From the NCBI GenBank assembly GCA_046262735.1, contig JBHEMD010000216.1:1-64000 (forward strand): DNA of 64,000 nt. The letters run 5' to 3'. Below the pieces are notes generated by a model, which saw only the letters and a list, made by a program, of their open reading frames with translations, had not been told where the DNA came from and made no database searches. Below are positions 39,823 through 50,913 of the stretch, piece by piece. The stretch is from AV17 sp046262735. Its GTDB lineage: Bacteria > Verrucomicrobiota > Verrucomicrobiia > Chthoniobacterales > UBA10450. Numbering within the stretch: the stretch's first letter is position 1; each line of letters opens with the position of its first letter. A program made the position numbers and the translations under genes.

Positions 39823-42800
39823 TTACGCGCGGCGCGGCCCCTGGCCGATGAGATTGAGCTGCATCATGCCGAGCTCGCCGCTGCCGGTGAGCTGGAGATT
39901 AGCAATCTCGAACATGGGCGCGGCTTCGCCGCTGCTCGGTCCGGCGCCGGGCAACTGCACTGCCACCTGTTTCGATGTCGAATTTAGAACGATCGAGGCG
40001 ATTTCAAACGACGGCGAAAATTCAACCGTAGCGATTTGGAATGGCGCAGTCACGAGCACCGGCGCCTGTCCCTGCTGCGAGGGAGTCAGTTGCACGGGGG
40101 CAGCTTCGAAATTCGGCACCAGCTGCAGCCCGGCCACCGTGAAGGATGACGAACCGCTCGGCTGCGGACGCTGCTGTTGCGAAGGGGTCAAGCGCAACGT
40201 GCCGAGGGCCCCACCCGTAGGCTGAATCTTTGCGATCTCGAACGTCACCTGCAAATTCATTCCCGGTTGAGGTTGCTGCGGCGCGGCCAGACGCATCGTT
40301 ACGATTTTGGAGGTCGGCCGCACTTGTAACGCACCCATCTTGAACGTGGGAGTGAGCTGCATCGAGGCGATCTCGAAAGTGAACGTGAGCTGCACAGCAG
40401 TGTGCATCGCACCCGCAGGTTGGGGCGCGCCGGGGCCGGCTGGAGTTCGGACGACTGGAGCGGTTGGTATTTGGATCGGGTCAGGCATGGTTACGATTGG
40501 GTTTGTTTGCGCAACTGAGGGCTCGGGAAAAATTTCTGGAGTAAACACCGGCGGCTCGAGGATTTCAGGCATCACAGGTTCCGCCGCGGCAACAGGCACC
40601 TGGTAAGGAATCGGTTGACCTTGCGGAATGGGTTCGGGTTCGGAGTGTATCCACGGCTCAGCCACCGGCTCAACGGGTTCGAGTGCCGATTGAATCCAGG
40701 GTTCGGCCACGGGCTGAACGGGTTCGGATTCCGATTGAATCCACGGTTCGGCCACGGACGCGACCGTCGCCTCGGCGGGTTCGACGATCTCCAGCACCGC
40801 CGGGATTACAGGAGCCGTATCCAGCACCGGAACAAAGTCGAATGCGGGCGAAGTTACTTCTGCGGGTGCAACCGCAGCGGCCGCCGGAACCGCAACGGGC
40901 TCTTGTTCAACGATCGGTTCATCAACCGGCGCAATCTTCGGCACAACCGCTTCGACTCTGCGCGGAGCGATCGGCTCCGCGGCGGCCGGCACAGGCGCGG
41001 CTGTGGCCGTCAACGGCCGGCCAGGCTTACCAAGAGCGAGTACGCCACGGCGAAGCGACGGCTCGGAGGCCTTCAATTGCAAAGAGATTCGCCGCGGCCC
41101 GCCCAAGAGTCCGTTTCGAGCGACCGCCATTGGTTTATCCGCAGTCGCGATGCTCTGATCCACCCGCGGTCCGACAGCCGGAGTCGCCTGGCGAACAATC
41201 GAAATGCTGCTGATGCGCTGCCGAACTGCGCCGGCGACGAGCCAACCAAGTATAAGAACACCACTCAGGAGTAGCGCGGCCGCCAGCCAATTCCGTGCGG
41301 TGCCACTGGTGCTTGCCCGCGGCGACTCGGTCACACGCGCTGGCGCGAGCACGGTCGCCGGCGTGCTGGCTGCGACCGTGGCGGCTGGTTCGACCGCAGG
41401 GCTCGATTGAGCGACAATCGGCTCTTGCGGTGCGGCTGGTGTTTCCACCGTCGGTGCGGTCGCGCGAAGTGGCGCGGCAGGCATCTCCTCTGGTCTGGCC
41501 GGAGTACCAGCCGCGATCGACTGATTCGCTGCAATGGCAGGCGACTGCGCGGCAATGACCGCCGGCTCGGGCGCCCGCGAAGTTGTCGCCTCCATTCCGG
41601 TGATCGGCTGCGTCGATGGCTTGATTGAAGCGACAGCTTGCTCGGCCGGCTTGCTCGTAACCGCCGCCACGCCGGGAATTGGACTCGGCTCGATTGCCGG
41701 CACGGATTCATTTTGCGTCGACATGGCGGCGGCGGCTTCGCTGGCCGGACGCACCGCCGCAACACTCGTTGGAGCTTGCGCCCATCCGAGATCGTAAAAT
41801 GCGTCGCCAAACAGATTGTTCAGCGCGGGCGAGTAAATCTTCTTCGCCGAAGCGACCCAATCGGTCGCCTTGGTGGGATTGTTATGCTTAAATTCCCACG
41901 CTGCCTGGGCGTAATAGAGCGCCGGCGTATCGCCGGTGAACTGGAATTGCTCCATCATCTTTTGCGCACGGCTCTCTTTACCCTCCATCAGAAGGCTCAT
42001 GTAAATTTTGAACTTGATGATCTGGGCAGCCTGATTTTTGTCGCCACCGGGCGTCTGTTGGAAGAGCGCTTCGAAACGTTCACGCGCTCTCGGATAGTCT
42101 CCCTGCTTGAATGGAATGTCCGCGAGATTGAATTGCGCCTCGCGGAATTTGGGATCGATCTTGAGCGCCTTCTTGAAGGCGGTTTCGGCTTCCGCGAATT
42201 GATGTTGCGCCATCAAAATCTCGCCACGCAAATTGACGATCGGCGCCTGATTCGGGTCCGACGCATCCGCTTCATCAATAAATTTCCGCGCGGCGGCCAG
42301 ATCGCGCTGTTGCAACGCCTGCTGCGCCTGTTCAAACCGCGAACGGGCGAAGCCTTTCGACTTCGCCGCGCGCTCGGCTGCGGTAGTCAAAGGCAGCGAC
42401 GCCCGCGCCTGGCCAGCCGGTTTTTCCAACCAACCGACTTCGTACAACGACTCGGCAAAAAGTTTGTTCAGCTGCGGTGAAAAATTCTTCTGTGCCGCCG
42501 CGACCCAATCGTTCGCCTCTTTGGTGTTTTTGTGCTGAAGCGCAATCGCGGCATTCGCGTAATGCACAGCCGGCGTGTCGGGCGAAAGCTCAAACTTGGC
42601 CAGGATCGCATCAACCATGTTTTCCTTGCCCTCGAGCAGGTAGGTCAGCAAAAGCTTGTATTGGATCAGTTGCGCCGCCTCGCCTTCGAGGTCGGACACG
42701 TTGCTCGCAAGCAGTTGCTGGAAACGGTTGCGCGCCTCCACCCAATCCTTCCTCAAAAATGGAATTTCAGCCAGGTTGAACCGCGCATTCCAAAACTTCG

Positions 42801-43080
42801 GGTCGATCCGCACCGCTTCGAACAACGCCGCTTCCGCTTTGTCGTAAATACCCTGCCGCATCAAAATGACGCCGCGCAAATTTTGCGACTCCGCCAGCTC
42901 CGGCTGGCGCGCATCGATGTCATCCAGTTCTTTTAACGCCTGCGGAAAATTACCAGCGTCGAAATCGCGGAAAGCCCTGCTGTACATCGCTTCCAGCTCC
43001 GATTTCGATGGCGCCACGTTGGTGGCTGCGAACGAACTGAAGACCAGAATGGTGACAACCGCGATTTTTCGAATTCTCAT
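39823..43080 (-). CDS. Large TPR membrane protein with novel C-terminal FEIA-repeat region
   Basis: About 1085 residues. An export signal (MRIRKIAVVTILVFSSFAA) is followed by two homologous TPR modules (about 30-235 and 255-455), whose ends read SPQLNKLFAESLYEVGW and SPALNNLFGDAFYDLGW. A Pro/Ala-rich linker leads to one membrane helix (about 600-625, WLAAALLLSGVLILGWLVAG). Then comes a Pro/Glu-rich stretch with three tandem units of VAEPWIxSxxEP, and a C-terminal region (about 895-1085) with short alternating-hydrophobic repeats such as FEIASMQLTPTF, FEIAKIQPT, FEIASIVLNST and FEIANLQLTGSG. I know no domain like this last region. It is transcribed away from coaX. Confidence 0.8.
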   Translation of the reverse strand: MRIRKIAVVTILVFSSFAATNVAPSKSELEAMYSRAFRDFDAGNFPQALKELDDIDARQPELAESQNLRGVILMRQGIYDKAEAALFEAVRIDPKFWNARFNLAEIPFLRKDWVEARNRFQQLLASNVSDLEGEAAQLIQYKLLLTYLLEGKENMVDAILAKFELSPDTPAVHYANAAIALQHKNTKEANDWVAAAQKNFSPQLNKLFAESLYEVGWLEKPAGQARASLPLTTAAERAAKSKGFARSRFEQAQQALQQRDLAAARKFIDEADASDPNQAPIVNLRGEILMAQHQFAEAETAFKKALKIDPKFREAQFNLADIPFKQGDYPRARERFEALFQQTPGGDKNQAAQIIKFKIYMSLLMEGKESRAQKMMEQFQFTGDTPALYYAQAAWEFKHNNPTKATDWVASAKKIYSPALNNLFGDAFYDLGWAQAPTSVAAVRPASEAAAAMSTQNESVPAIEPSPIPGVAAVTSKPAEQAVASIKPSTQPITGMEATTSRAPEPAVIAAQSPAIAANQSIAAGTPARPEEMPAAPLRATAPTVETPAAPQEPIVAQSSPAVEPAATVAASTPATVLAPARVTESPRASTSGTARNWLAAALLLSGVLILGWLVAGAVRQRISSISIVRQATPAVGPRVDQSIATADKPMAVARNGLLGGPRRISLQLKASEPSLRRGVLALGKPGRPLTATAAPVPAAAEPIAPRRVEAVVPKIAPVDEPIVEQEPVAVPAAAAVAPAEVTSPAFDFVPVLDTAPVIPAVLEIVEPAEATVASVAEPWIQSESEPVQPVAEPWIQSALEPVEPVAEPWIHSEPEPIPQGQPIPYQVPVAAAEPVMPEILEPPVFTPEIFPEPSVAQTNPIVTMPDPIQIPTAPVVRTPAGPGAPQPAGAMHTAVQLTFTFEIASMQLTPTFKMGALQVRPTSKIVTMRLAAPQQPQPGMNLQVTFEIAKIQPTGGALGTLRLTPSQQQRPQPSGSSSFTVAGLQLVPNFEAAPVQLTPSQQGQAPVLVTAPFQIATVEFSPSFEIASIVLNSTSKQVAVQLPGAGPSSGEAAPMFEIANLQLTGSGELGMMQLNLIGQGPRRA

Positions 43081-43208
43081 ACGGGCCTGCATTACAACCT
43101 CTGGTCGCGAGGCGTGACAAGCCTAAAATTTGAGTCGGGCATCAACGTTTTTCCCAAACGGCTCCTAAGTAGCACGAAATGCGCCCGGAATCCAGTGGGA
43201 GCCACGCC

Positions 43209-43985
43209 TCATTCGTCGTTCAGTTTTGCCAAGATCCGCAGCCCTTCCAGCGTCAAATCAGGCCGCACAACGTCAATCTCGCGCAGCTTCGCCGCAATCA
43301 AGTTCGCGTAGCCGCCAGTCGCGATAACGTGAACTTTGCGACGGGCGAATCGCTCCGCTTTGATCCGCGCGATGATCTCGGCAATCAACCCGCGATAACC
43401 CAAAACCGCCCCGGCTCGCATCGCTTCGATTGTCGATTTTCCAATCGCGCGCCGCGGTTCCTTTAATGAAAGCTTCGGCAGGAGCGCAGTGCGTTGGTAA
43501 AGAAAATTCGTCATCGCCTCGAGGCCCGGCGCGATCACGCCGCCGATATATTTTTTTTCTTCTGAAACGATGTCGAACGTCACTGCTGTGCCGAAGTCCA
43601 CGACGATGGCCGGTGAGCCGTAGAGCGCGGCCACAGCTGCTGCGTTCGCCAGCCGATCGGCCCCGATCGTTTTCGGTTTCGGATAATCGATGCCGACGCC
43701 AAGTCTCAGTTTCGACCCAATCCAGAGCACCCTGGTCCTGCCCATCGCTTTAATCACCTCGCGATTTTTCCCCGGCACCACGGACGCAAGCACTACAGTG
43801 TCGATCTTACGCGACTGAACAAAACCATGGAGAAAGCGAGCGTTGAAACCAACGGTCGCGATACGCCGCGCCCGTCCAATTCGCGCCTGAGAGGAAAAGG
43901 CCAGTTTCGTGAACGAATTGCTGATATCGATCAGCAAATATTTACTCGCGCGTTCCACCGACCCAATGCAGCCATGGAACCTCAC
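43209..43985 (-). CDS. coaX: Type III pantothenate kinase
   Basis: About 258 residues (or 249 from GTG 43958, VERASKYLLIDISNS, which looks more natural than GTG 43985). The ATP-binding start LLIDISNSFTK is a variant of the usual DxGNT. The ASKHA-fold motifs follow: KTIGADRLANAAA, VVDFGTAVTFDIV and GGVIAPGLEAM. It phosphorylates pantothenate as the first step of CoA synthesis. It is divergent from hemB. A motif copy sits at 43798-43809. Confidence 0.9.
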   Translation of the reverse strand: MRFHGCIGSVERASKYLLIDISNSFTKLAFSSQARIGRARRIATVGFNARFLHGFVQSRKIDTVVLASVVPGKNREVIKAMGRTRVLWIGSKLRLGVGIDYPKPKTIGADRLANAAAVAALYGSPAIVVDFGTAVTFDIVSEEKKYIGGVIAPGLEAMTNFLYQRTALLPKLSLKEPRRAIGKSTIEAMRAGAVLGYRGLIAEIIARIKAERFARRKVHVIATGGYANLIAAKLREIDVVRPDLTLEGLRILAKLNDE

Positions 43986-44043
43986 GGCGCGTCAAGCATG
44001 CGTCTCTCTTGCGACTGATCGTTGCTGCGCCTACGCTTCGTCC

Positions 44044-45030
44044 GTGCGAAGACTGCTCCACCGCCCGCGCCGTCTGCGACGCTCCCCTGCCCTGCGAAAT
44101 CTCGTCCGCGAGACTAATCTCACCCCGCACGACTTCATCGCTCCCCTTTTTGTTAGTGCTAAGATCGATACACGCCGCGGAATCGACAGCATGCCGGGCG
44201 TTTTTCAGTTGTCGCTTAACGAAATTGCCGATGAAGCGCGCCGCGCGGAGGACGCCGGCCTGCAGGCGGTTTTGCTCTTTGGAATTCCGGAGAACAAAGA
44301 CGAGCAAGCCAGCGGCGCTTACGCGGAAAACGGTGTCGTGCAAAATGCCGTCCGTGCGATCAAGGAGAAAGCTCCCGATCTCGTCGTCATCACCGACGTC
44401 TGTCTCTGCGAGTATATGAGCCACGGCCATTGCGGCGTCACCCGCATCGACGGCGATCATTTCCACGTGCTTAACGACGCGACTGTCGATCTTCTCGTCA
44501 AAACCGCGGTCTCGCACGCCGAGGCTGGCGCCGATCTCGTCGCGCCCAGCGACATGATGGATGGGCGCATCGGCGCGATCCGCGAAGCGCTCGACGATCA
44601 TGGCTTCGAGGAAACCGGGATCCTCAGTTACGCGGCAAAGTTTGCATCCGTGTTTTACGGTCCATTCCGCGATGCTGCCGAAAGCCCGCCACAATTCGGC
44701 GATCGTCGTTCGTATCAAATGGACTTTGCGAACGCTGAGGAAGCGTTGCGCGAAATCGCCCTCGATATCGATGAAGGCGCAGACATCATAATGGTAAAAC
44801 CGGCTCTGCCCTATATCGATATTCTCTGGCGCGTGAGGGAGAGCTTCGCCAGGCCGACTGCGGTTTATCACGTCAGCGGCGAATACGCGATGGTCAAAGC
44901 CGCCGCCGAAAAAGGCGTTGTGGACGAACGCGCCGCCGTTCTCGAGATCATGACCGCACTCAAACGCGCCGGCGCCGATATTATCGTCACCTATTGGGCG
45001 CGCGAATTGGCACAATGGACGCGGGAATAA
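44044..45030 (+). CDS. hemB: Delta-aminolevulinic acid dehydratase (porphobilinogen synthase)
   Basis: About 328 residues from GTG 44044 (RRLLHRPRRLRRSPALRNLVRET, the usual family start). Zinc-site cysteines are in DVCLCEYMSHGHCG; the Schiff-base lysines are in YAAKFASVFYGPFRDA and IIMVKPALPYIDIL. It condenses two ALA molecules to porphobilinogen in tetrapyrrole synthesis. The frame is open upstream to 43909, but that would overlap divergent coaX and lacks family features. Confidence 0.93.
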   Translation: MRRLLHRPRRLRRSPALRNLVRETNLTPHDFIAPLFVSAKIDTRRGIDSMPGVFQLSLNEIADEARRAEDAGLQAVLLFGIPENKDEQASGAYAENGVVQNAVRAIKEKAPDLVVITDVCLCEYMSHGHCGVTRIDGDHFHVLNDATVDLLVKTAVSHAEAGADLVAPSDMMDGRIGAIREALDDHGFEETGILSYAAKFASVFYGPFRDAAESPPQFGDRRSYQMDFANAEEALREIALDIDEGADIIMVKPALPYIDILWRVRESFARPTAVYHVSGEYAMVKAAAEKGVVDERAAVLEIMTALKRAGADIIVTYWARELAQWTRE

Positions 45031-45795
45031 TTCGCGCGCGCTGCGAAAGCGCCTTTGGAGTGTGCAGAGATGTCCGCGCTTTCGAAAGGGGCGACCTGTC
45101 ACCGCACTCCAAAAACACGCCCTGCGAGACGCCGGCGCATGCGCGGCTGAAGCGCGCGGCAATGCTATGGGCGCAGGCGCACGGCTACTCGGCGTGCGCG
45201 CTCGAGCTCCGTCTGCCGAAATGCCGTTACCGCGTCGACCTAGCCGCCTATCGTCCCGATCAAAATGGTGTGCGCTCGACGGCCGTCTTCGAGTGCAAAC
45301 AAGCTCTGGTCGATCTTCGGCGCGACAATGGCTGCACTGAAGCCATTCGCCATCGGCTCGAAGAAGTTCACCAGCGCCGCGACGTTTTGGAAAAAAATCT
45401 GCGCGTTCATTACCCGCAGCTGCGCATTCCCGACTCGCTCTTTTCCGAGTTCGACTCGCACGATTTCGCCGCCATCAAACATCGCAGTTACAGTCGCGTC
45501 ACGCGCGAGCTGTGCGCGCTGCAAAACCGCCTCTTTGATTGCACCAAGTTCGAAACACTGGTCCGCTACCGCTGCGCCAATCTGTTCTACCTCGTTTTGC
45601 CGGAGGAATTGTTCCGCCCGTTTGAAATCCCGCTCGGCTGGGGCGCACTCATTGAATCAAATGGAGAGCTCGTTGTCGCCCGCAAACCGATCTGGCACGA
45701 GGCCCTCCCCGAAATGGGGTTGCGCTTCCTCGAACAAATCGCGGCGGCCGGCACGCGTACCCTTAACCGACGATTGGAAATTAGTTTCGATCAGC

Positions 45796-45821
<26 letters not shown>
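45015..45821 (+). CDS. PD-(D/E)XK nuclease-like protein, N-terminus entered by a palindromic repeat
   Basis: Up to 268 residues. The core PAHARLKRAAMLWAQAHGYSA is followed by CRYRVDLAAYRPD and TAVFECKQALVDLRRD, which fits the D...ExK signature of PD-(D/E)XK nucleases, related to MmcB-like repair nucleases; activity is inferred only. The first about 35 residues are translated from a palindromic element (45054-45113), so the true start is uncertain. The start overlaps the hemB end, and the stop lies inside the convergent gpmI gene (26-bp overlap). Confidence 0.68.
45054..45113. repeat. Palindromic repeat at the 5' end of the nuclease-like gene
   Basis: Perfect 9-bp outer arms TTTGGAGTG (45054-45062) and CACTCCAAA (45105-45113) enclose the 10-bp palindrome CTTTCGAAAG (45079-45088). 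It lies just behind the hemB stop and is read through in frame by the nuclease-like gene. Confidence 0.65.
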
Positions 45822-47355
<1,534 letters not shown>

Positions 47356-47450
47356 ACCTGCCGCACTCTGGCGACGATTACAAAGATCGACAAGTGCTTT
47401 CCGGTTGCAGCGTTTGCGACGGTCGCAGACCGCCGCTACAGGGGAAACAA

Positions 47451-48731
47451 ATGAAGTGGCGCAACCGATTGCTGGCGGTTTTTTGTCTGCTCGTCTTCGC
47501 CGCGCTCGGCGTGCTTTATTTCAAGCACTGGGTCGTCCAGAAACCGTTCGGAATAATTCTTTTCGTGGGCGAGGGACTCACACCGGCACGAATCGCGGTG
47601 ACTCGCGTTTACGTTGGTGGCGCCGATGCGCATCTCGCGCTCGAGTCGATGCCCAATGTGGCCCTGCTCAAGAACTGTTCGAACGATTTCGCCGCGCCCG
47701 ATCAAGCGGCCGCCGCGACGGCGCTGGCGACAGGAATGAGAGTCAACAATCGAACTGTCGGTGTGGACACAAACGGAAAAGCACTCGCGAGTCTTCTCGA
47801 TCTGGCGCGGACCCGCGGCCGTCTCACCGGCCTGGTGACGGACGGCCGACTGACTGATCCAACGAGCGCCGCCTTCTATGCGCACTTGGCCGATTCCGAT
47901 AACGCCGAAAGCATCGCGCGCGACTTTGTCGATGGCGGAAAAATCGACGTGGCGATGGGCGGCGGCACCAGCGCGTTTGTCCCAAAGACGAAAGGCGGCG
48001 AACGACAAGATGACCGCGATCTTCTGCTCGAGCTGCGGCGAAGCGGCTTCGAGATCGTGCGGACACGCGCGGAGCTCGAAGCCGTTTCGACTTTCCGGCG
48101 CCCGAAGCTCTTCGGAGCTTTTGCCAATGCTGAGCTCGCATTTTTCAATCAAATCGAGCAGCGCAGCAACCAGCCAAGTCTTGCCGACATGGTGCGAAGG
48201 GCAATCGAGATGCTGCAATACAATCCCGGCGGCTATTTGCTCGTGGCCGATGCTGGTTTGATGCGGAAAGGTGCGCAAGAAAACAACGCGGAGCGAACAC
48301 TGGGTGAAACAGTCGAATTGGACCGTGCGATCGGAACCGCGCAGCGTTACGCTGGGGTGAGATCGACGATCATCGTTTGCGGCGATGTCGCGATTGGCGG
48401 GCTGGCGCTAAATGGATTTCCATTCCGACATGACAGCGGCATCGCACTGTTGGGACTTAATCCTACGGGTGAACCGTGGATTACATGGGCAACCGGGCCA
48501 AAAGGAAAACGATCGATCAACCTGAGCGGTTGGGCGCTAAGTAATCGGCGCCGAAATATTCGCGCTGCAAAACCAGACGCGGAATACCTGGAACCTGTCG
48601 CAGTTTACGCCGACTCGGCCTTGCACACGGTCGAAGATATGGCCGCACTTGGAACTGGACCTGGCAGCGCGCGACTGCACGGGTACATCGACAACACGCA
48701 AGTTTTTCAAATTATTCGAGACGAACTGTGA
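47451..48731 (+). CDS. Alkaline phosphatase-fold protein lacking catalytic residues (pseudoenzyme)
   Basis: 426 residues from ATG 47451, preceded by AGGGGA. An N-terminal membrane segment (LLAVFCLLVFAALGVLYF) anchors or exports it. The fold follows PhoA: FGIILFVGEGLTPA, ATALATGMRVNNRTVGVD, TDPTSAAFYAH and DVAMGGGTSAF. The key residues differ: the metal Asp of GDG is Glu (GEG), the nucleophile in DSAASATA is replaced (DQAAAATA), and the later metal sites of the TADH type are absent (VCGDVAIGG). Phosphatase activity is therefore unlikely; a binding role is possible. It is followed by a terminator. Confidence 0.82.
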   Translation: MKWRNRLLAVFCLLVFAALGVLYFKHWVVQKPFGIILFVGEGLTPARIAVTRVYVGGADAHLALESMPNVALLKNCSNDFAAPDQAAAATALATGMRVNNRTVGVDTNGKALASLLDLARTRGRLTGLVTDGRLTDPTSAAFYAHLADSDNAESIARDFVDGGKIDVAMGGGTSAFVPKTKGGERQDDRDLLLELRRSGFEIVRTRAELEAVSTFRRPKLFGAFANAELAFFNQIEQRSNQPSLADMVRRAIEMLQYNPGGYLLVADAGLMRKGAQENNAERTLGETVELDRAIGTAQRYAGVRSTIIVCGDVAIGGLALNGFPFRHDSGIALLGLNPTGEPWITWATGPKGKRSINLSGWALSNRRRNIRAAKPDAEYLEPVAVYADSALHTVEDMAALGTGPGSARLHGYIDNTQVFQIIRDEL

Positions 48732-48741
48732 AACGAAAAAA

Positions 48742-48771
48742 AGCCCGCCCGACGTTTCCGCGGGACGGGCT
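48742..48771. terminator. Bidirectional hairpin terminator
   Basis: AGCCCG-CCCG and CGGG-ACGGGCT form a strong GC stem. The upstream side has an A-run (48735-48742) that becomes a T-run for the reverse-strand gene, and TTCTT follows for the forward gene. It lies between the convergent pseudophosphatase and discoidin-like genes. Confidence 0.75.
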
Positions 48772-48788
48772 TCTTGGAGAGAGGTTGA

Positions 48789-50099
48789 TTACTCGCTGGT
48801 CGGTTGCACCAGCGGCACGAAGACGAACGGAGGCGGCTGCGGAAGTCCCGTGGGAGGACCTTCGGCGGGCGGCCCTTCGGCTGGGATCTCTTTCCCATCC
48901 TTGCCGAGTCCCAAGTCTTTGCCTTCGCTCACGGTTTTGCCGTCAGACATAATACCTGTGCGGCTGCTGGCACTGGTATTCGCGGCAATCAAGCTTTTCG
49001 TGTTCTTACCAAAAGCCGAAATCTCAGCGACCGTGAATGCGGCATCCTCCCGAACCGTTGGCGTCCATTTGACCAGGATGTAACGGCCGGTCATCTCGGG
49101 GAAATCCACGGCAGCGCGCCCGGCGCCCTCGTCGAGAACCGATCCGACCGGCGTCAGGTTGGAGACTGTGCTCTCGCTCAGCCGCAACGACTCTGGTGCG
49201 GCTTGCGAACCGGGCAGCGACTGCAAAACGTAAAAGTCCACAGCCGCGTGTCGCGGCGAATAGAGCGCGGATATCCTTCGCAGTGTGGTAACTTTGCCCA
49301 GATCGACAATCGTTGCTGGCGTAGAATCAGCCGCAGCGAAAGTGTAGGTCGAGGCCGGTTGGCCATCGATCATGTTGTTGGCCTGCACGGGATCATCACC
49401 CGAACTGACGTAGAGCGCTCGGGACTTTGCATGCACGTCAGTCAGGCTGTACCTGATCAACCCAAACGTGTCGGATTTTTCTGTGGCAGTGAAATTCCGC
49501 GCACGCGGCATCGTGAAAGCAGAAAGTGCGGGCGTTGAATAAATGCCAAACCCGGCAATTCGGCCATGCGTGGCGACGTCGAAGGTCAGGCGGACATATT
49601 TGGCTTCGGCCGGCCCGATCTTCGCTCGAAGAACACTCCCGGCCAGCTTCTGCTCAGAGACTTCACGCCACTGCGGGCTGTCGGCCGGCAGTTTGGCACT
49701 GGCGATCGCAATCTTCACGGCGCCCTTCGTGCCATGATTCAGGAACGAAATCGTGTCGACGTTCTCGATCTTCGGAAATGAAATCAGCACGGTGGTGTTG
49801 CCGGCTGGCAAAGCGTAACCCACTGTCGGATCGTCACACAAAAGTGCTGCAACCGCGGTGTTGGTGTCGTCGGATTTCGAGCTGAGCCGCAAATCGGTGA
49901 TTGCTGTACCGTTCGGTGCTTCCAGTGCTGCACCGTGATAATAGCGGGCAAGGTTTTCCGGATAGGCCGGCACTTGCGCGACTGTTATCGGCGGTACTTT
50001 TTGGAGTACCAAATCCGTGGCGAATGAGGATGCACAAATCAACGAAAGTGAGCAGATGAACCCGCACGTTTTGAGGAGCGAAGAAGTAGATGCACTCAT
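48789..50099 (-). CDS. Secreted protein with F5/8-type C (discoidin-like) modules
   Basis: About 436 residues from ATG 50099 with a signal peptide (SLLKTCGFICSLSLICASSFA). Two beta-sandwich modules resemble discoidin/F5-8C domains: one around NTTVLISFPKIENVDTISFL to AKYVRLTFDVATHGRIAGF, the second around ASTYTFAAADSTPATIVDLG to GRYILVKWTPTV. The C-terminus is Gly/Pro-rich (EGPPAEGPPTGLPQPPP). Such modules bind carbohydrates or lipids; no enzyme domain is seen. The gap 50100-50307 upstream shows no gene I can support. Confidence 0.72.
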   Translation of the reverse strand: MSASTSSLLKTCGFICSLSLICASSFATDLVLQKVPPITVAQVPAYPENLARYYHGAALEAPNGTAITDLRLSSKSDDTNTAVAALLCDDPTVGYALPAGNTTVLISFPKIENVDTISFLNHGTKGAVKIAIASAKLPADSPQWREVSEQKLAGSVLRAKIGPAEAKYVRLTFDVATHGRIAGFGIYSTPALSAFTMPRARNFTATEKSDTFGLIRYSLTDVHAKSRALYVSSGDDPVQANNMIDGQPASTYTFAAADSTPATIVDLGKVTTLRRISALYSPRHAAVDFYVLQSLPGSQAAPESLRLSESTVSNLTPVGSVLDEGAGRAAVDFPEMTGRYILVKWTPTVREDAAFTVAEISAFGKNTKSLIAANTSASSRTGIMSDGKTVSEGKDLGLGKDGKEIPAEGPPAEGPPTGLPQPPPFVFVPLVQPTSE

Positions 50100-50307
50100 A
50101 TAATTTCCATAGCTGCAAAAACGATGATAGGCGGTCGATTTTCTTTTGGCAATACAAATCTTCTGCGCCCTCCCAACTTTTTCCGCGACCCAGATCGGCC
50201 GCGCTCGCGAGCTTGTCACGTCGCCTGGCGCCCGCCACGTTTGCGCCGCGCCGCCTTTTACGCGCAGCGCGGTACTAACTCACCCGGCCACGGTGACTAT
50301 GACAGGC

Positions 50308-50913
50308 CTATTTTTCCGCGGCCGGCAGAGAGGCCAGAGTTTTTGCGTAGAGCGCGGCCGGCGTCGCGCGATACTTGTGAACGCCCGCATAAGCGTAGAA
50401 GGGAATATAAGCACGGCCGCGAAATCTGTCAGCCCGGCATGCGGCCCAATTGATTGTCGGATCCAAGACGTACGTGCCGCGTTCGGTCTCCCATTCGATC
50501 CAAGCGTGTGTCCTGCGACTGAGAATGGTCCGTTTGCCGATAACCAGCCGGACGCGTTCAGCCCCGTGAAGTTGCATCCGGTGATAAAGGGCAACCGCTT
50601 TGCCCTTGCAATCAGCAACCGGCGCGGTTTCCACCTCTTCGGGCGTTTTCCACTCGGAACTAAAGCCGTACGGAATGGCACGGAGGTCTTCGATCCAGTG
50701 ATTGATCAAAGCGAGCGACAGATTGTGGTTGGCAGAATCATTTATGGAGAGCAGCACAGGTGAAATTCGCGTCATCTGTCGATCGTAAGGGGTGGCATTG
50801 ACCGGGAGATAAACGGATTCGGCGAGGCAGGAGAAGGAAAAGAGACAAACAAGGCCGAGAATGAAAGGCCAAAGTTTGCGAGCGGTAAAAGGGCGAATGC
50901 TTACAAGAATCAT
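50308..50913 (-). CDS. Transglutaminase-like cysteine protease-fold protein, exported
   Basis: About 201 residues from ATG 50913 (start 50949 possible). A signal segment LWPFILGLVCLFSFSCLA may carry a lipobox-like Cys. The transglutaminase-fold triad is in order: Cys in VADCKGKAVALYHRM, His in RRTHAWIEWE and Asp in YVLDPTINW. The group includes bacterial transglutaminase-like peptidases and cross-linkers of unknown substrate. The 198-bp gap upstream (50914-51111) contains no recognised element. Confidence 0.78.
   Translation of the reverse strand: MILVSIRPFTARKLWPFILGLVCLFSFSCLAESVYLPVNATPYDRQMTRISPVLLSINDSANHNLSLALINHWIEDLRAIPYGFSSEWKTPEEVETAPVADCKGKAVALYHRMQLHGAERVRLVIGKRTILSRRTHAWIEWETERGTYVLDPTINWAACRADRFRGRAYIPFYAYAGVHKYRATPAALYAKTLASLPAAEK

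Noticed and set aside
47436..48278. 280-codon frame opposite the pseudophosphatase
   Set aside because: The sense strand has a ribosome site, membrane segment and PhoA-like fold; the antisense frame has none.
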